A DNA stretch of 64,000 nt from Chitinophagaceae bacterium (GTDB taxonomy: Bacteria > Bacteroidota > Bacteroidia > Chitinophagales > Chitinophagaceae), in assembly GCA_024103425.1 (NCBI GenBank), contig JAGFIS010000041.1:1-64000 (forward strand), in the 5' to 3' direction. The translations under genes and the position numbers were made by a program. Below, piece by piece: positions 26,113 through 34,822 of this stretch; the stretch's first letter is position 1; the number at the start of each line of letters is the position of its first letter. The notes beneath the pieces are model-generated. The model searched no databases, was not told the origin of the DNA, and saw only the letters and a list, made by a program, of their open reading frames with translations.

Positions 26113-27450
26113 TTAACTTCTGCCATGATAATTATGTGGAGAAAAAGATTTGAGCTCATTTTTGATGGTATCTGATACTTTGAGTGTGTCGATAAACTTA
26201 TGCATCACTTCTTTGGTGATGTGTTCATTTCCACGGGTGAGTTGCTTTAATGCCTCATAGGGATTCGGGTAATTTTCTCTTCTCAATACGGTCTGAATTG
26301 CTTCGGCCACTACCGCCCAGTTGTGTTCTAAGTCAGCCGAAATCTTTTCCTTGTTCAGCAACAGTTTTCCCAATCCCTTCTCGAGCGATTGAAGAGCAAT
26401 CATTGTGTGAGCCAGCGGAACTCCGGTATTTCTGATGACGGTAGAATCGGTCAGATCTCTTTGCAATCTCGATATAGGCAATTTTTCCGAAAGATGACCA
26501 AACAGGGCATTGGCAATACCAAAGTTGCCCTCAGCATTTTCAAAGTCGATCGGATTCACCTTGTGTGGCATGGCGCTGCTGCCCACTTCATCTTTCTTCA
26601 CTTTCTGTCGGAAGTATTCCATACTGATGTAGGTCCAGATATCACGGCATAGATCGATCAAAATCACATTAATGCGCTTCAGGTTATCAAAGTGAGCCGC
26701 CAGCATATCGTAGTGCTCTATTTGCGTGGTGTGTTGCTGGCGGATGATGCCTAATTCCTGCTTTAAGAACCTATCGGCAAATCTCTTCCAGTTGTATTTC
26801 GGGAAGGCTGCATAGTGTGCATTGAAGTTGCCGGTAGCACCACCGAACTTTCCTGTGAACGGAATTTGCTGTAATAGGCTCAACTGATTTTCTAATCGCT
26901 CTGTGAAGACAGATATTTCTTTACCGAGAAGAGTGGGAGAGGCGGGTTGCCCGTGTGTCCGTGCCAGCATGGGAATGTCTTTCCACTCAGCAGTAAGGGC
27001 TTTAAGGTAATCAATCACTCCTTTCAGCGCCGGCATATAAATCTCGTGCAGGCTGTCCTGCCACATCATCGGGAAGGCAGTATTGTTGATATCCTGGGAT
27101 GTCAGTCCGAAATGTACCCACTCACTGTGCTTACTCAGTTTGAGTTCTTTCAGTTTTTCTTTCAGGAAATATTCAACAGCTTTCACATCATGGTTGGTAA
27201 TCTTTTCGGTATCCTTAATTTTCTGCGCATCAGCCTCCGAAAAGTTGCTGACAATTTTCTCCAGTTTCTTTTGTGCAGCAGCAGGGACAGTGAAGAATCC
27301 TTCTTTGCTCAGCATCAGGAAATACAATACTTCCACCTTTACACGATACTTGATGAGTGCCAGTTCTGAGAAGTATCCTGACAGGGCTTGTGTCTTGCTG
27401 TGATAACGTCCATCAACCGGAGAAACAGCAGAAAGAGGAGAGAGAGTCAT
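26113..27450 (-). CDS. purB: adenylosuccinate lyase
   Basis: The 445-residue fumarase/aspartase-superfamily enzyme cleaves SAICAR and adenylosuccinate in purine synthesis. Motifs are VSPVDGRYHSKT at the N-terminus, HSEWVHFGLTSQD, ARTHGQPASPT with the catalytic His, and the flexible-loop signature GSSAMPHKVNPIDFENAEGN with the catalytic Ser. This is the longer PurB class as in E. coli. An exact -7 box (TACTTTTG) lies at 27471-27478, 20 bases upstream. Confidence 0.97.
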   Translation of the reverse strand: MTLSPLSAVSPVDGRYHSKTQALSGYFSELALIKYRVKVEVLYFLMLSKEGFFTVPAAAQKKLEKIVSNFSEADAQKIKDTEKITNHDVKAVEYFLKEKLKELKLSKHSEWVHFGLTSQDINNTAFPMMWQDSLHEIYMPALKGVIDYLKALTAEWKDIPMLARTHGQPASPTLLGKEISVFTERLENQLSLLQQIPFTGKFGGATGNFNAHYAAFPKYNWKRFADRFLKQELGIIRQQHTTQIEHYDMLAAHFDNLKRINVILIDLCRDIWTYISMEYFRQKVKKDEVGSSAMPHKVNPIDFENAEGNFGIANALFGHLSEKLPISRLQRDLTDSTVIRNTGVPLAHTMIALQSLEKGLGKLLLNKEKISADLEHNWAVVAEAIQTVLRRENYPNPYEALKQLTRGNEHITKEVMHKFIDTLKVSDTIKNELKSFSPHNYHGRS

Positions 27451-27470
27451 CAGTCAAACGATTTGAGACG

Positions 27471-27478
27471 CAAAAGTA
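27471..27478 (-). promoter_or_regulatory. Bacteroidota -7 box for purB
   Basis: The minus strand reads TACTTTTG followed by CG, an exact TAnnTTTG match. Confidence 0.65.
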
Positions 27479-27502
27479 AATGAAAGTTGTTGGTTTGGTT
27501 AG

Positions 27503-27550
27503 GGTTTATAGGTTTATGTGTTTAAGGGTTTATTTGTTTATGTGGTTAGT
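27503..27550. repeat. tandem octamer array (GGTTTATN-type), 6 units
   Basis: Six 8-base units: GGTTTATA, GGTTTATG, TGTTTAAG, GGTTTATT, TGTTTATG, TGGTTAGT. On the minus strand the units read NNATAAAC, the same as the array at 39998-40045. The stop codon of the second frame of the broken LamG gene (27538-27540) falls inside the array. Confidence 0.75.
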
Positions 27551-28019
27551 GAGAGAAAGTCAATAGAGAACCTTTTTATTGGGGTATGTTGCACGACCCA
27601 ATTTGAAAAACCCGATTTGTGTGACGCGAATGGTTTTATTATTTTCATGAAGGACTCCGGCATTATTCGTCGTCGCTTCTCACCAAATAGATATCCTGTT
27701 TTCCCGATAATAGCCTGTTTCGAAACTTCTTCTGCCTTAAAGGAATAGCACATACTGAAGCCGGCGTAGATAATAATCCATTGTAATGAATAACGATGTT
27801 TGCATTTGTACCGTTGAAATAGGCTATACTATTAGGATTGCCAAACCTGTCGGCAGTAAATTGAAGGTCGCCGTTGACCGTTCCTTGTAAACCATTTCCT
27901 GCTGTGTTAACTACATTCCCTGAAAATGAATAGTGCAACAACAACCCGTTGGACAAGTCCACTTGAGCAAATGAGTTTAAACAGAGAGGGATAAGGAACA
28001 AGAATAAGTGCTTCTTCAT
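27538..28019 (-). pseudogene. frameshifted, truncated LamG-domain exported protein gene
   Basis: The first frame (28019 to about 27757) gives a signal peptide (MKKHLFLFLIPLCLNSFAQ) and the start of a LamG/concanavalin-like domain: LHYSFSGNVVNTAGNGLQG, TADRFGNPNSIAYFNGTNA. Near 27757 the protein-like reading moves to another frame (FSMCYSFKAEEVSKQAIIGKTGYLFG), which stops at 27538, well short of a full domain. The first frame continues only as nonsense to 27663. One indel plus 3' loss is the simplest reading; a sequencing error could explain the frameshift but not the truncation. Confidence 0.6.
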
Positions 28020-28282
28020 CGGGTGTTGTGGTAGAAAGTTGTTTAAGTCGTTCCGCCAAGTAAATTTATGATATTTTGGATATTACTAGTTAGCCTTTAA
28101 AAGAGTCAATACATCACCTTTGAATTTGATTATGAACTAAATTATGTTCTGAATATTTTCCGTTTTCTTTCTCATAAAGTAAAATGCAGGCGTTTGTATT
28201 TGGACTGTGAGATGTAAATAGAGGAGGGGATGAGTGATGTTTTTAGTTCCTTTCAGTACCGGAAGTAATCGCTTTTTATGGG

Positions 28283-29113
28283 TCACACATACTTACTCAG
28301 CTTCCCTTTTTTTACTAATTTTTTAAACAATGAGGGAAAATATTTCTTTATAAAAAGTTTTGCTGTCCAGCCTATGGTTTGGGTCTCAAATTTTCCATAA
28401 TAAAAATCACTGGTATCGGTATAGCTGAGAAAATCGGGGTATTTATTTTGTAAATAATCAAGGATTGAATCTCTTCCTCTTTTATCAACCACACGAATCA
28501 TGGAATTCTCACGCACCCGATATTTCTGTATGGTTACCCCTTCCATATAATAGAACTTTTTGTGGTTGTAAGCTGCACGCAGCCACATCTCCCAGTCTTC
28601 TGATCCCAGGATGGGCATGTTTTCGTCGAAGCCTCCTATCTCATCAAATAGTGTTTTTCTCACCAAACAACATGCATCAATGTAATTATATAGCATTAGT
28701 GTCTGAAGATTGAAATGACGTATTCCCCAATCTTTGCTCTTGTGCCCGAACATCTCTGAATCGCCATAGACGATATCAATTTCAGGATGTTTATCAAGTA
28801 TTTCAACGCCTTTAGTAAGATAACCATCGGTCAATAAGTTGTCTGCATCTAAGAAGATAAGATATTCACCTTTAGCTCTGGAAATCCCTGTATTTCTCGC
28901 TTTTGATAGGCCGCCATTTGGTTGCCTGATGACTATATGCTCCCGGATTGCTGAAACAATATCCCTGGTATGGTCATCTGTACTGCCATCATCCACAATT
29001 ATTAATTCATGCAACTCAGGATTGAAAACCTCTTCTACACTGGCGATCGCTTCTTTTAAAAAATCACCAAGATTGTAGCAGGGGATGATGATTGAAATTT
29101 TCGGATTAGTCAT
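28283..29113 (-). CDS. family 2 glycosyltransferase
   Basis: The 276-residue GT-A enzyme has the N-terminal KISIIIPCYNLGDFLKEAI, the nucleotide-binding DDGST, FLDADN as the DXD metal site, and SEDWEMWLRA with the putative catalytic acid. There are no membrane helices. It is likely to add a sugar to a surface glycan or lipid precursor at the cytosolic face of the membrane. It starts 55 bases after the methyltransferase gene. The local sequence is visibly more A+T-rich than the housekeeping genes on both sides. Confidence 0.88.
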   Translation of the reverse strand: MTNPKISIIIPCYNLGDFLKEAIASVEEVFNPELHELIIVDDGSTDDHTRDIVSAIREHIVIRQPNGGLSKARNTGISRAKGEYLIFLDADNLLTDGYLTKGVEILDKHPEIDIVYGDSEMFGHKSKDWGIRHFNLQTLMLYNYIDACCLVRKTLFDEIGGFDENMPILGSEDWEMWLRAAYNHKKFYYMEGVTIQKYRVRENSMIRVVDKRGRDSILDYLQNKYPDFLSYTDTSDFYYGKFETQTIGWTAKLFIKKYFPSLFKKLVKKGKLSKYV

Positions 29114-29168
29114 TTCTTATAAAAATTTATCCTTGCATTTCCTGTGGCTATTGTTCGAGTAAGTAATC

Positions 29169-29888
29169 TCAATTGATTTTTTCTGCCAGTACTAGATTGT
29201 TAAGGTATAAGTCGCTTCTTTTTACTCTCTTAGGCAGAATTTTATTTAAACTCAATCCCAATAGCATAGTGGGGAAACAGAAGATAAGAAAAAGTATTTG
29301 TTGAATGATCACCACTTTAGGAATGAGCATATATAAATACATAACCGTTAATTGGGTCAGGCATAACAGAAAATTTCCTGTTTTTTCCTGACGGATAATT
29401 TTAAAACCGTTTTTCTCTAGGAGGTGTTTAATGCCAAATGAAGAATATCTCGCATAATCCCAAGGCTGTTCGTGTTCAGGCCAGGCAAAGGGACAGGTCA
29501 GAAGAAGTAGTCCCCCGGGTTTAAGCACTCTGTTTAACTCTTTAATTATTTCATCGGGATTGAAGACATGCTCTATTACTTCAGTCGTTAAAACATTATC
29601 ATATTCCCCATCCGAAAAGGGAAGGGTGCTGCCATTGTAATAAACATCAACCTTTGCTTTGTTATAAGGATTCCCTCCACCTTCAAAATCGACTCCGGTG
29701 TATTTTGTTATACGGGAAAACAAGTGTTCATACGGACGGGTACCACATCCGAAATCGATCATGCTTCCTTGCATATAATCCGCATTTAATTTAATAGCAT
29801 TATACAGCCTTGTTCGGATAATATAGTAGGGGTTATAGAAAATATCCCGGAAGGAGAGTTTGAACTTTTCATAGAGAACTAAGCTCAT
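29169..29888 (-). CDS. class I SAM-dependent methyltransferase
   Basis: The 239-residue product has SAM motif I (MIDFGCGTRPYEHLF), an acidic motif II in YTGVDFEGGG, and LNRVLKPGGLLLLTCPFAWP, as in Methyltransf_11/25 enzymes. A hydrophobic stretch near the C-terminus (about 195-220) may anchor it to the membrane. Its place between glycosyltransferase and FkbM genes suggests methylation of a surface glycan, by context only. Confidence 0.85.
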   Translation of the reverse strand: MSLVLYEKFKLSFRDIFYNPYYIIRTRLYNAIKLNADYMQGSMIDFGCGTRPYEHLFSRITKYTGVDFEGGGNPYNKAKVDVYYNGSTLPFSDGEYDNVLTTEVIEHVFNPDEIIKELNRVLKPGGLLLLTCPFAWPEHEQPWDYARYSSFGIKHLLEKNGFKIIRQEKTGNFLLCLTQLTVMYLYMLIPKVVIIQQILFLIFCFPTMLLGLSLNKILPKRVKRSDLYLNNLVLAEKIN

Positions 29889-29982
29889 AAAAAATATACT
29901 GTTTTTAGAGGAAGATTATCGCTTGATCAATAATAATATTCTTTTCCGATTACTGTCTGCAAAGGAACAATTTTATGAATGA

Positions 29983-30807
29983 TTAATTTCTGATGCAGAA
30001 TATATTTAACTGCAAATCATAAATACTACTTCCGCGAATCCCGGTAAAAGGTTGAGGATAAACAGGGCCTGCCTCTTTAATATAAAACCGGAAACCATTG
30101 CTTTGTATAATCTGCAACATTTCTATCAGTTCTTCATTTTGGGTGAATGAACCATGATACTCGAGGAATAATTTATCTACAAAGGATAATTTTGGGGCAA
30201 TATCCTTTAGTACGGCATATTCTGCACCCTCAATGTCTATTTTAAGAAAATCGACTTTTTTGTCTATATAATCAGCCAGCCTGACAGCTTGGACCTGATT
30301 AGCCGAATGACCTTCAGGTATGATTTTGCTATCCATACTACCCTCCATATCGAAACTCACCATTGAATTATCGATCCATACGGCAGCATTTACTGCATTG
30401 ACATTTTTTAGCCCCTGCTCGCTTATATTTTTCATCAAAAGAGCATAATTCATATTATCGGGTTCAAAACAAAGGATTTCTGCATCAGGACAAATCTTCT
30501 TAAGGAAAATAACACTCATGCCTATGTGTGCACCACAATCGATGATAAATGCTTTTTGGGGTAATAGCTGGTTATAAATTTGTTCTTCAAAAATCTCTTT
30601 CAAGGCACGCAAATAATCAGGGCCGCCTCTGAAAAAAGTCCTTTTTCCTAAAAATTTATGATAATGGGTTTTGTTTGCCGGCAAGTGTTTTAAGTACTTC
30701 TCATAAAAAAAGTTCACTCTATAAGTATCCTTTTCTCTGTGTAAACTATTTCTTACTCGAGTTGTGATACCATTAAAGATGTTAGCTATAAATGATCCTT
30801 CTTTCAT
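29983..30807 (-). CDS. FkbM-family methyltransferase
   Basis: The 274-residue protein has the FkbM core: FIIDCGAHIGMSVIFLKK (motif I), ILCFEPDNMNYALL, and VDFLKIDIEGAEYAVL. FkbM enzymes O-methylate sugars or polyketides. With glycosyltransferases on both sides it probably decorates a surface polysaccharide or glycolipid. It is separated from its upstream neighbour by 185 bases without a visible promoter. Confidence 0.87.
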   Translation of the reverse strand: MKEGSFIANIFNGITTRVRNSLHREKDTYRVNFFYEKYLKHLPANKTHYHKFLGKRTFFRGGPDYLRALKEIFEEQIYNQLLPQKAFIIDCGAHIGMSVIFLKKICPDAEILCFEPDNMNYALLMKNISEQGLKNVNAVNAAVWIDNSMVSFDMEGSMDSKIIPEGHSANQVQAVRLADYIDKKVDFLKIDIEGAEYAVLKDIAPKLSFVDKLFLEYHGSFTQNEELIEMLQIIQSNGFRFYIKEAGPVYPQPFTGIRGSSIYDLQLNIFCIRN

Positions 30808-30992
30808 TTAAGTCCTGTTATTTATTTCTTTGAACTGTACCGCTTTTTTGAACATTTTTTCTTTTGGACTAGAATATAATCCTACATCTTTGATTTTAAT
30901 ATTCGGTTTAAAAACGATTGCCTGGATAGTCTTTTCTATTGCAAGTAAATTAAGATTCTATTTATTATGAAATGTTCTTTTTCCTTGGATAT

Positions 30993-32207
30993 TTAAATTT
31001 GCACAATCTCCTTCCATCTCTTGGTAAAAACTTCCTTACTGAACTTTTCCTTTGCCTCTTTTCTGTTAAGTTCACCTATCTCGTACAATAGTTTACGATC
31101 GGATGCCAGAATGGTAAGTGCCAGCAAGCCATCGTCTGCAATCTTGTCCTCGTCTTGAACGTTGGAAATCAGGAATCCATTTTTACCATCTTTGATATAA
31201 TCAGGAATGGCATTTACGGCCGTAGAAACGATCGCTTTCCCCAACGCCATCATTTCCATAACGACCATCGGCAATCCTTCGAAAGCAGAAGTCAGCAGTA
31301 ATACATCAGATTGTTGTTGAATTTTAGTTAATTCATTACGGTCACTCACATTGCCGTAAAAGGTACAAAACGGATATGTATTCTCATCTGCTATAGAAGA
31401 CAAGTCGCCGGCAAAGGCAAAGTCAATCGGTAATTCCTTCTCAAACGCACGTTGCGCCATCTCCAGAATAATATATACTCTTTTCTGGGGCGACTCTCTG
31501 CCGATAAATATTACTTTCAACCGCTCGTTTTCAGGATAATCGATGTGTTCAGGAACAGAAACCATATTATCGATATAAGTCATTCTGGAAAAAAGAGATT
31601 GCTCTATTCCCTGCTTTTGGTAGAATTGCTGGGCCGAAAGCATTAAGTGTTTAGTACTAAATACCCTGAGGTCGATGTCACGTACAAATTGTTGAGTATA
31701 ATTGAACCATTTATCGACATGAGAGAGCTCTATCCTTCGCACCCTCTGCTTTAGCCATGGCAGAACCTTATGAAAGTAGAGGCTCTCTCCGCCAATGACT
31801 ATAGGGTTTTCGGTTTTATTAATCCACTGACTGATGACACCCCTGTAAAAGAGATTGACAAAATGAAATATTTTGTTGTCGATTAAAAGATGAAGATCCC
31901 ATAATTCAACACCTGTCTGCTTAAATAAAGAGAGAAACTGATTGTTTTTAGGGGTCTTACTAAAAATAACAATCGGATTATAGTCTATCAGAGTTTTGGC
32001 GATGTCTGCATTATTCAGGTTAGCCCCGCCGATATCAGCCGATGGCGCAAATAAAAACAGACGGTGCTTGGTCTTTGGACGAAAAAATGGAGATAAGAGT
32101 TTGCCCAACATAACTAATGGCCAAGCCATCATAGTCTCACCCCTCCGCTTGAACAGCGCTTCGCTGTACGTCATGTTTGGTTTGTTCAGTGGTAACCTGA
32201 CATTCAT
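30993..32207 (-). CDS. GT4-like glycosyltransferase
   Basis: The 404-residue GT-B enzyme has an N-terminal acceptor domain (FLFAPSADIGGANLNNADIA) and a C-terminal nucleotide-sugar domain with LKVIFIGRESPQKRV and the E-x7-E type segment SAFEGLPMVVMEMMALGKAI. Its ATG overlaps the YfhO stop codon (ATGA, 32204-32207), so it is translationally coupled to that gene. Confidence 0.88.
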   Translation of the reverse strand: MNVRLPLNKPNMTYSEALFKRRGETMMAWPLVMLGKLLSPFFRPKTKHRLFLFAPSADIGGANLNNADIAKTLIDYNPIVIFSKTPKNNQFLSLFKQTGVELWDLHLLIDNKIFHFVNLFYRGVISQWINKTENPIVIGGESLYFHKVLPWLKQRVRRIELSHVDKWFNYTQQFVRDIDLRVFSTKHLMLSAQQFYQKQGIEQSLFSRMTYIDNMVSVPEHIDYPENERLKVIFIGRESPQKRVYIILEMAQRAFEKELPIDFAFAGDLSSIADENTYPFCTFYGNVSDRNELTKIQQQSDVLLLTSAFEGLPMVVMEMMALGKAIVSTAVNAIPDYIKDGKNGFLISNVQDEDKIADDGLLALTILASDRKLLYEIGELNRKEAKEKFSKEVFTKRWKEIVQI

Positions 32208-34744
32208 TCCAAATCCTTTAAAGCAATTGCAGGTACAGGCTTCTGTTTTTTGAAGAGACCCAAACCGATTGAAATCAACAGAAGCAAATAAATAATGATA
32301 CTGGAAATTATGGTAATCATTCTTCCCTGTTTGTACGACTCAGGTTCAAATCTGAACTGAATGTTGTGTTCACCTGCTGGTAAATACATTCCCCTCAATA
32401 CATAATCCGTGCGGAAGTAATCGGTTTTCTGTCCGTCCACATAAGCACTCCAACCCTCGGGGTAATAAATCTCGCTGAAGACAGCAACCTGCGGACTTGT
32501 GCTCTTGTAACTGTAATCTATTGTGTCGTTAATATTTCTTACCAATTGAATAGTTGCCGCTGAATCCCAACTGAATTCTTGTATTTGGTTTGCATACTTG
32601 GTCTCAACTACTGCAGTATCTTTTAAGTCTGTATCATCAAGCGCCAGCATCTCGCCATTAGCATCAGGTACTTCCTTGATTCCTTTTACAAACCACACAT
32701 TACCGAAGGCTCCCGGATTGGGTTGTGCGTACGGCTGACCGGTTCTCGGGTCGGGCATAATAAAATACCTTGTGTTGAGCATGTTAAATACTTCCATGTT
32801 GCCTTTGCCGAGCTGATGTGTGATCAGGTCGTTATAAAGCGCCAGCTTGGCCGGGTGATAACCACCGACTGAGTTGTGATGATAGGAGGTAGTGGCATCG
32901 TTGAAAGGATCGACTGTCTGATTGAACACTCTGAAATTGGCATGATCCGGGTCTTGCTTAATCTGCAGGTCGGCAGGTGTGGGAGTGAATACAGCTTTAT
33001 ACTCACTCTCTTCGACAAAATTGTTATGGTTTAGATATCGCAAACCAATTCCTATCAAATCAAATCCTGTTAATACAATCAATCCGACGAAGGCCGTTTT
33101 CTGTTTGATTTTTTCCTGAGCCAGGAAATAAAGGATTCCCCAGCCAAGAGCCATCAGAATCATTGTACGTATAAGGTCTCCGCCCATGTGCGATTTGCGG
33201 TCGCTTTGCAGAGCAGCGATTAATGATGTGCTTATCTGTGCAGCCTGCTGTTGTAATTGCGGTGAGGGTTCCTGACCCGGAGGAGTTTGTCTAAGGAAGC
33301 TCTGTTCGAAGTTATCACGCAGTGCTTTGTCATTGGGACCGGTGAAAGAGGCAGTAAAGTAAAATGCACCCATCATTGCAATCAAGACTCCGGCTATGAT
33401 TCCTGTGAGCTTTAGCTTCTTTAGTAACTCCTCCTCCTTGATGTGGTGCACCATCCTGGTAAGTGCCAGCACGCCGAGTAAAGGAAAGCATATCTGCGGT
33501 ATAATCAGTGCCATAGTCGGCGCGCGGAACTTATTGTACAAAGGCATGTGGTCGAACAGGAAGTAGTTGATCGAACTAAGGTTGGCTCCGTAAGCGAGTA
33601 TCAGCCCGAAAGCACTTGAGATGACCAGCCACCACTTGAGCCATCCTTTAAGGTAAACTGCACCAAAGATGAACAGCAGGCATACGATGGCGCCAAGATA
33701 AACAGGACCCGAAGTGACAGGTTGGTTACCCCAATACGCATAAGCGTTCTCGTATTGAAGTGCCTGTTCTTCAGGAACTCCTAATGTAGAAAACTCATCT
33801 GTAAATTTAGTTACCCCGCGGAACTCTTCCTGGCCGTTGCTGCCTCCGTAAAGCCCCGGTACCATGAAAGTAAATGTCTCTCCCAACCCTAAACTATAAC
33901 GGAAGGCGTAGTCTTTATCCAGTCCGCCTTTTGTTTTTACGGTAGTATCACCGATCGTTAATTCAGACCGGCCACCGCGCATACTCTCTTTAGCATAGTT
34001 CATGGTAGGCAGCATGGTTACAGCATTCCCTGCAAATGCGATTACTCCTGCAATTAGTGCTAGCGCTGCAGATTTGATTGCAACCTGTATTTGTTTTTCT
34101 CTTATGGACTTAAAGAGGAAGGCCACAAATAAAATGAAGGCAATTATAAAAGTGTAATAAATAACCTGAATATGGTTTTGGAGTAACAACAAAAAGGCAG
34201 CCAGGGTAGTCACTGTAAATCCTGTCCAAAAATGCCTGCGAAACATTAATATCAATCCTGCGAGGACGGCAGGTGCAAAGCCGAGAGACAACATTTGAGT
34301 GTCGTGTCCAACGGAGACAATAATCGGGTCAAAAGTTGAATAGGCATAGGATAGTGCCCCAAGTATTCCGAGGAAAGGATTAGCACCAAATACTATACAA
34401 AGAAAATAGAAGCTAAGGCAGGCCAGGAAGAAAAAGCTGACCGGTTTAGGAAGTCCAAGAGTAAAAACATCCTGTAAATAACCAGCCTGGATATTTGTCC
34501 TAGCATCTACAAAAATCTGATAAGCCGGCATACCGCCGAACATGCTGTTGGTCCACAATGGGGCATAGCCATGCTGATCTTTGAATTCATACGACTGCTG
34601 CGCCATTCCCAGCCATCCTTGCATATCGTGCTGGTTCACCACCATACCTTGATAAGCAGGTTTGCAGTAAATGGAAGCAACAACTAAAAATATTATGGCT
34701 GCGGCCAGATGCGGGAGCAGCTTTTTAAACTGAAAATTCTTCAT
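32204..34744 (-). CDS. YfhO-family large membrane protein (putative GT-C glycosyltransferase)
   Basis: The 846-residue protein has about a dozen membrane helices in the first two thirds and one near the C-terminus, with a soluble region (about 610-800) between. The first loop carries QHDMQGWLGMAQQSYEF and PLWTNSMFGGMPAY, typical of YfhO proteins in Bacteroidota. In Gram-positive species YfhO is tied to glycosylation of lipoteichoic acid; a role in moving or adding sugars outside the membrane is inferred here from coupling to a glycosyltransferase. A TACTTTG -7-like box lies near 34770. Confidence 0.85.
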   Translation of the reverse strand: MKNFQFKKLLPHLAAAIIFLVVASIYCKPAYQGMVVNQHDMQGWLGMAQQSYEFKDQHGYAPLWTNSMFGGMPAYQIFVDARTNIQAGYLQDVFTLGLPKPVSFFFLACLSFYFLCIVFGANPFLGILGALSYAYSTFDPIIVSVGHDTQMLSLGFAPAVLAGLILMFRRHFWTGFTVTTLAAFLLLLQNHIQVIYYTFIIAFILFVAFLFKSIREKQIQVAIKSAALALIAGVIAFAGNAVTMLPTMNYAKESMRGGRSELTIGDTTVKTKGGLDKDYAFRYSLGLGETFTFMVPGLYGGSNGQEEFRGVTKFTDEFSTLGVPEEQALQYENAYAYWGNQPVTSGPVYLGAIVCLLFIFGAVYLKGWLKWWLVISSAFGLILAYGANLSSINYFLFDHMPLYNKFRAPTMALIIPQICFPLLGVLALTRMVHHIKEEELLKKLKLTGIIAGVLIAMMGAFYFTASFTGPNDKALRDNFEQSFLRQTPPGQEPSPQLQQQAAQISTSLIAALQSDRKSHMGGDLIRTMILMALGWGILYFLAQEKIKQKTAFVGLIVLTGFDLIGIGLRYLNHNNFVEESEYKAVFTPTPADLQIKQDPDHANFRVFNQTVDPFNDATTSYHHNSVGGYHPAKLALYNDLITHQLGKGNMEVFNMLNTRYFIMPDPRTGQPYAQPNPGAFGNVWFVKGIKEVPDANGEMLALDDTDLKDTAVVETKYANQIQEFSWDSAATIQLVRNINDTIDYSYKSTSPQVAVFSEIYYPEGWSAYVDGQKTDYFRTDYVLRGMYLPAGEHNIQFRFEPESYKQGRMITIISSIIIYLLLLISIGLGLFKKQKPVPAIALKDLE

Positions 34745-34822
34745 TTAAGTCAATGTGTTGTGTGAGTGGCACAAAGTAAATTCTTTTCTGTGAGAAACCA
34801 CCTGGGAAGCGACTACCTTGTT

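Noticed and set aside
27503..27550. possible CRISPR-like or telomere-like repeat
   Set aside because: Units are only eight bases, contiguous and imperfect, with no spacers; no cas genes are in the window.
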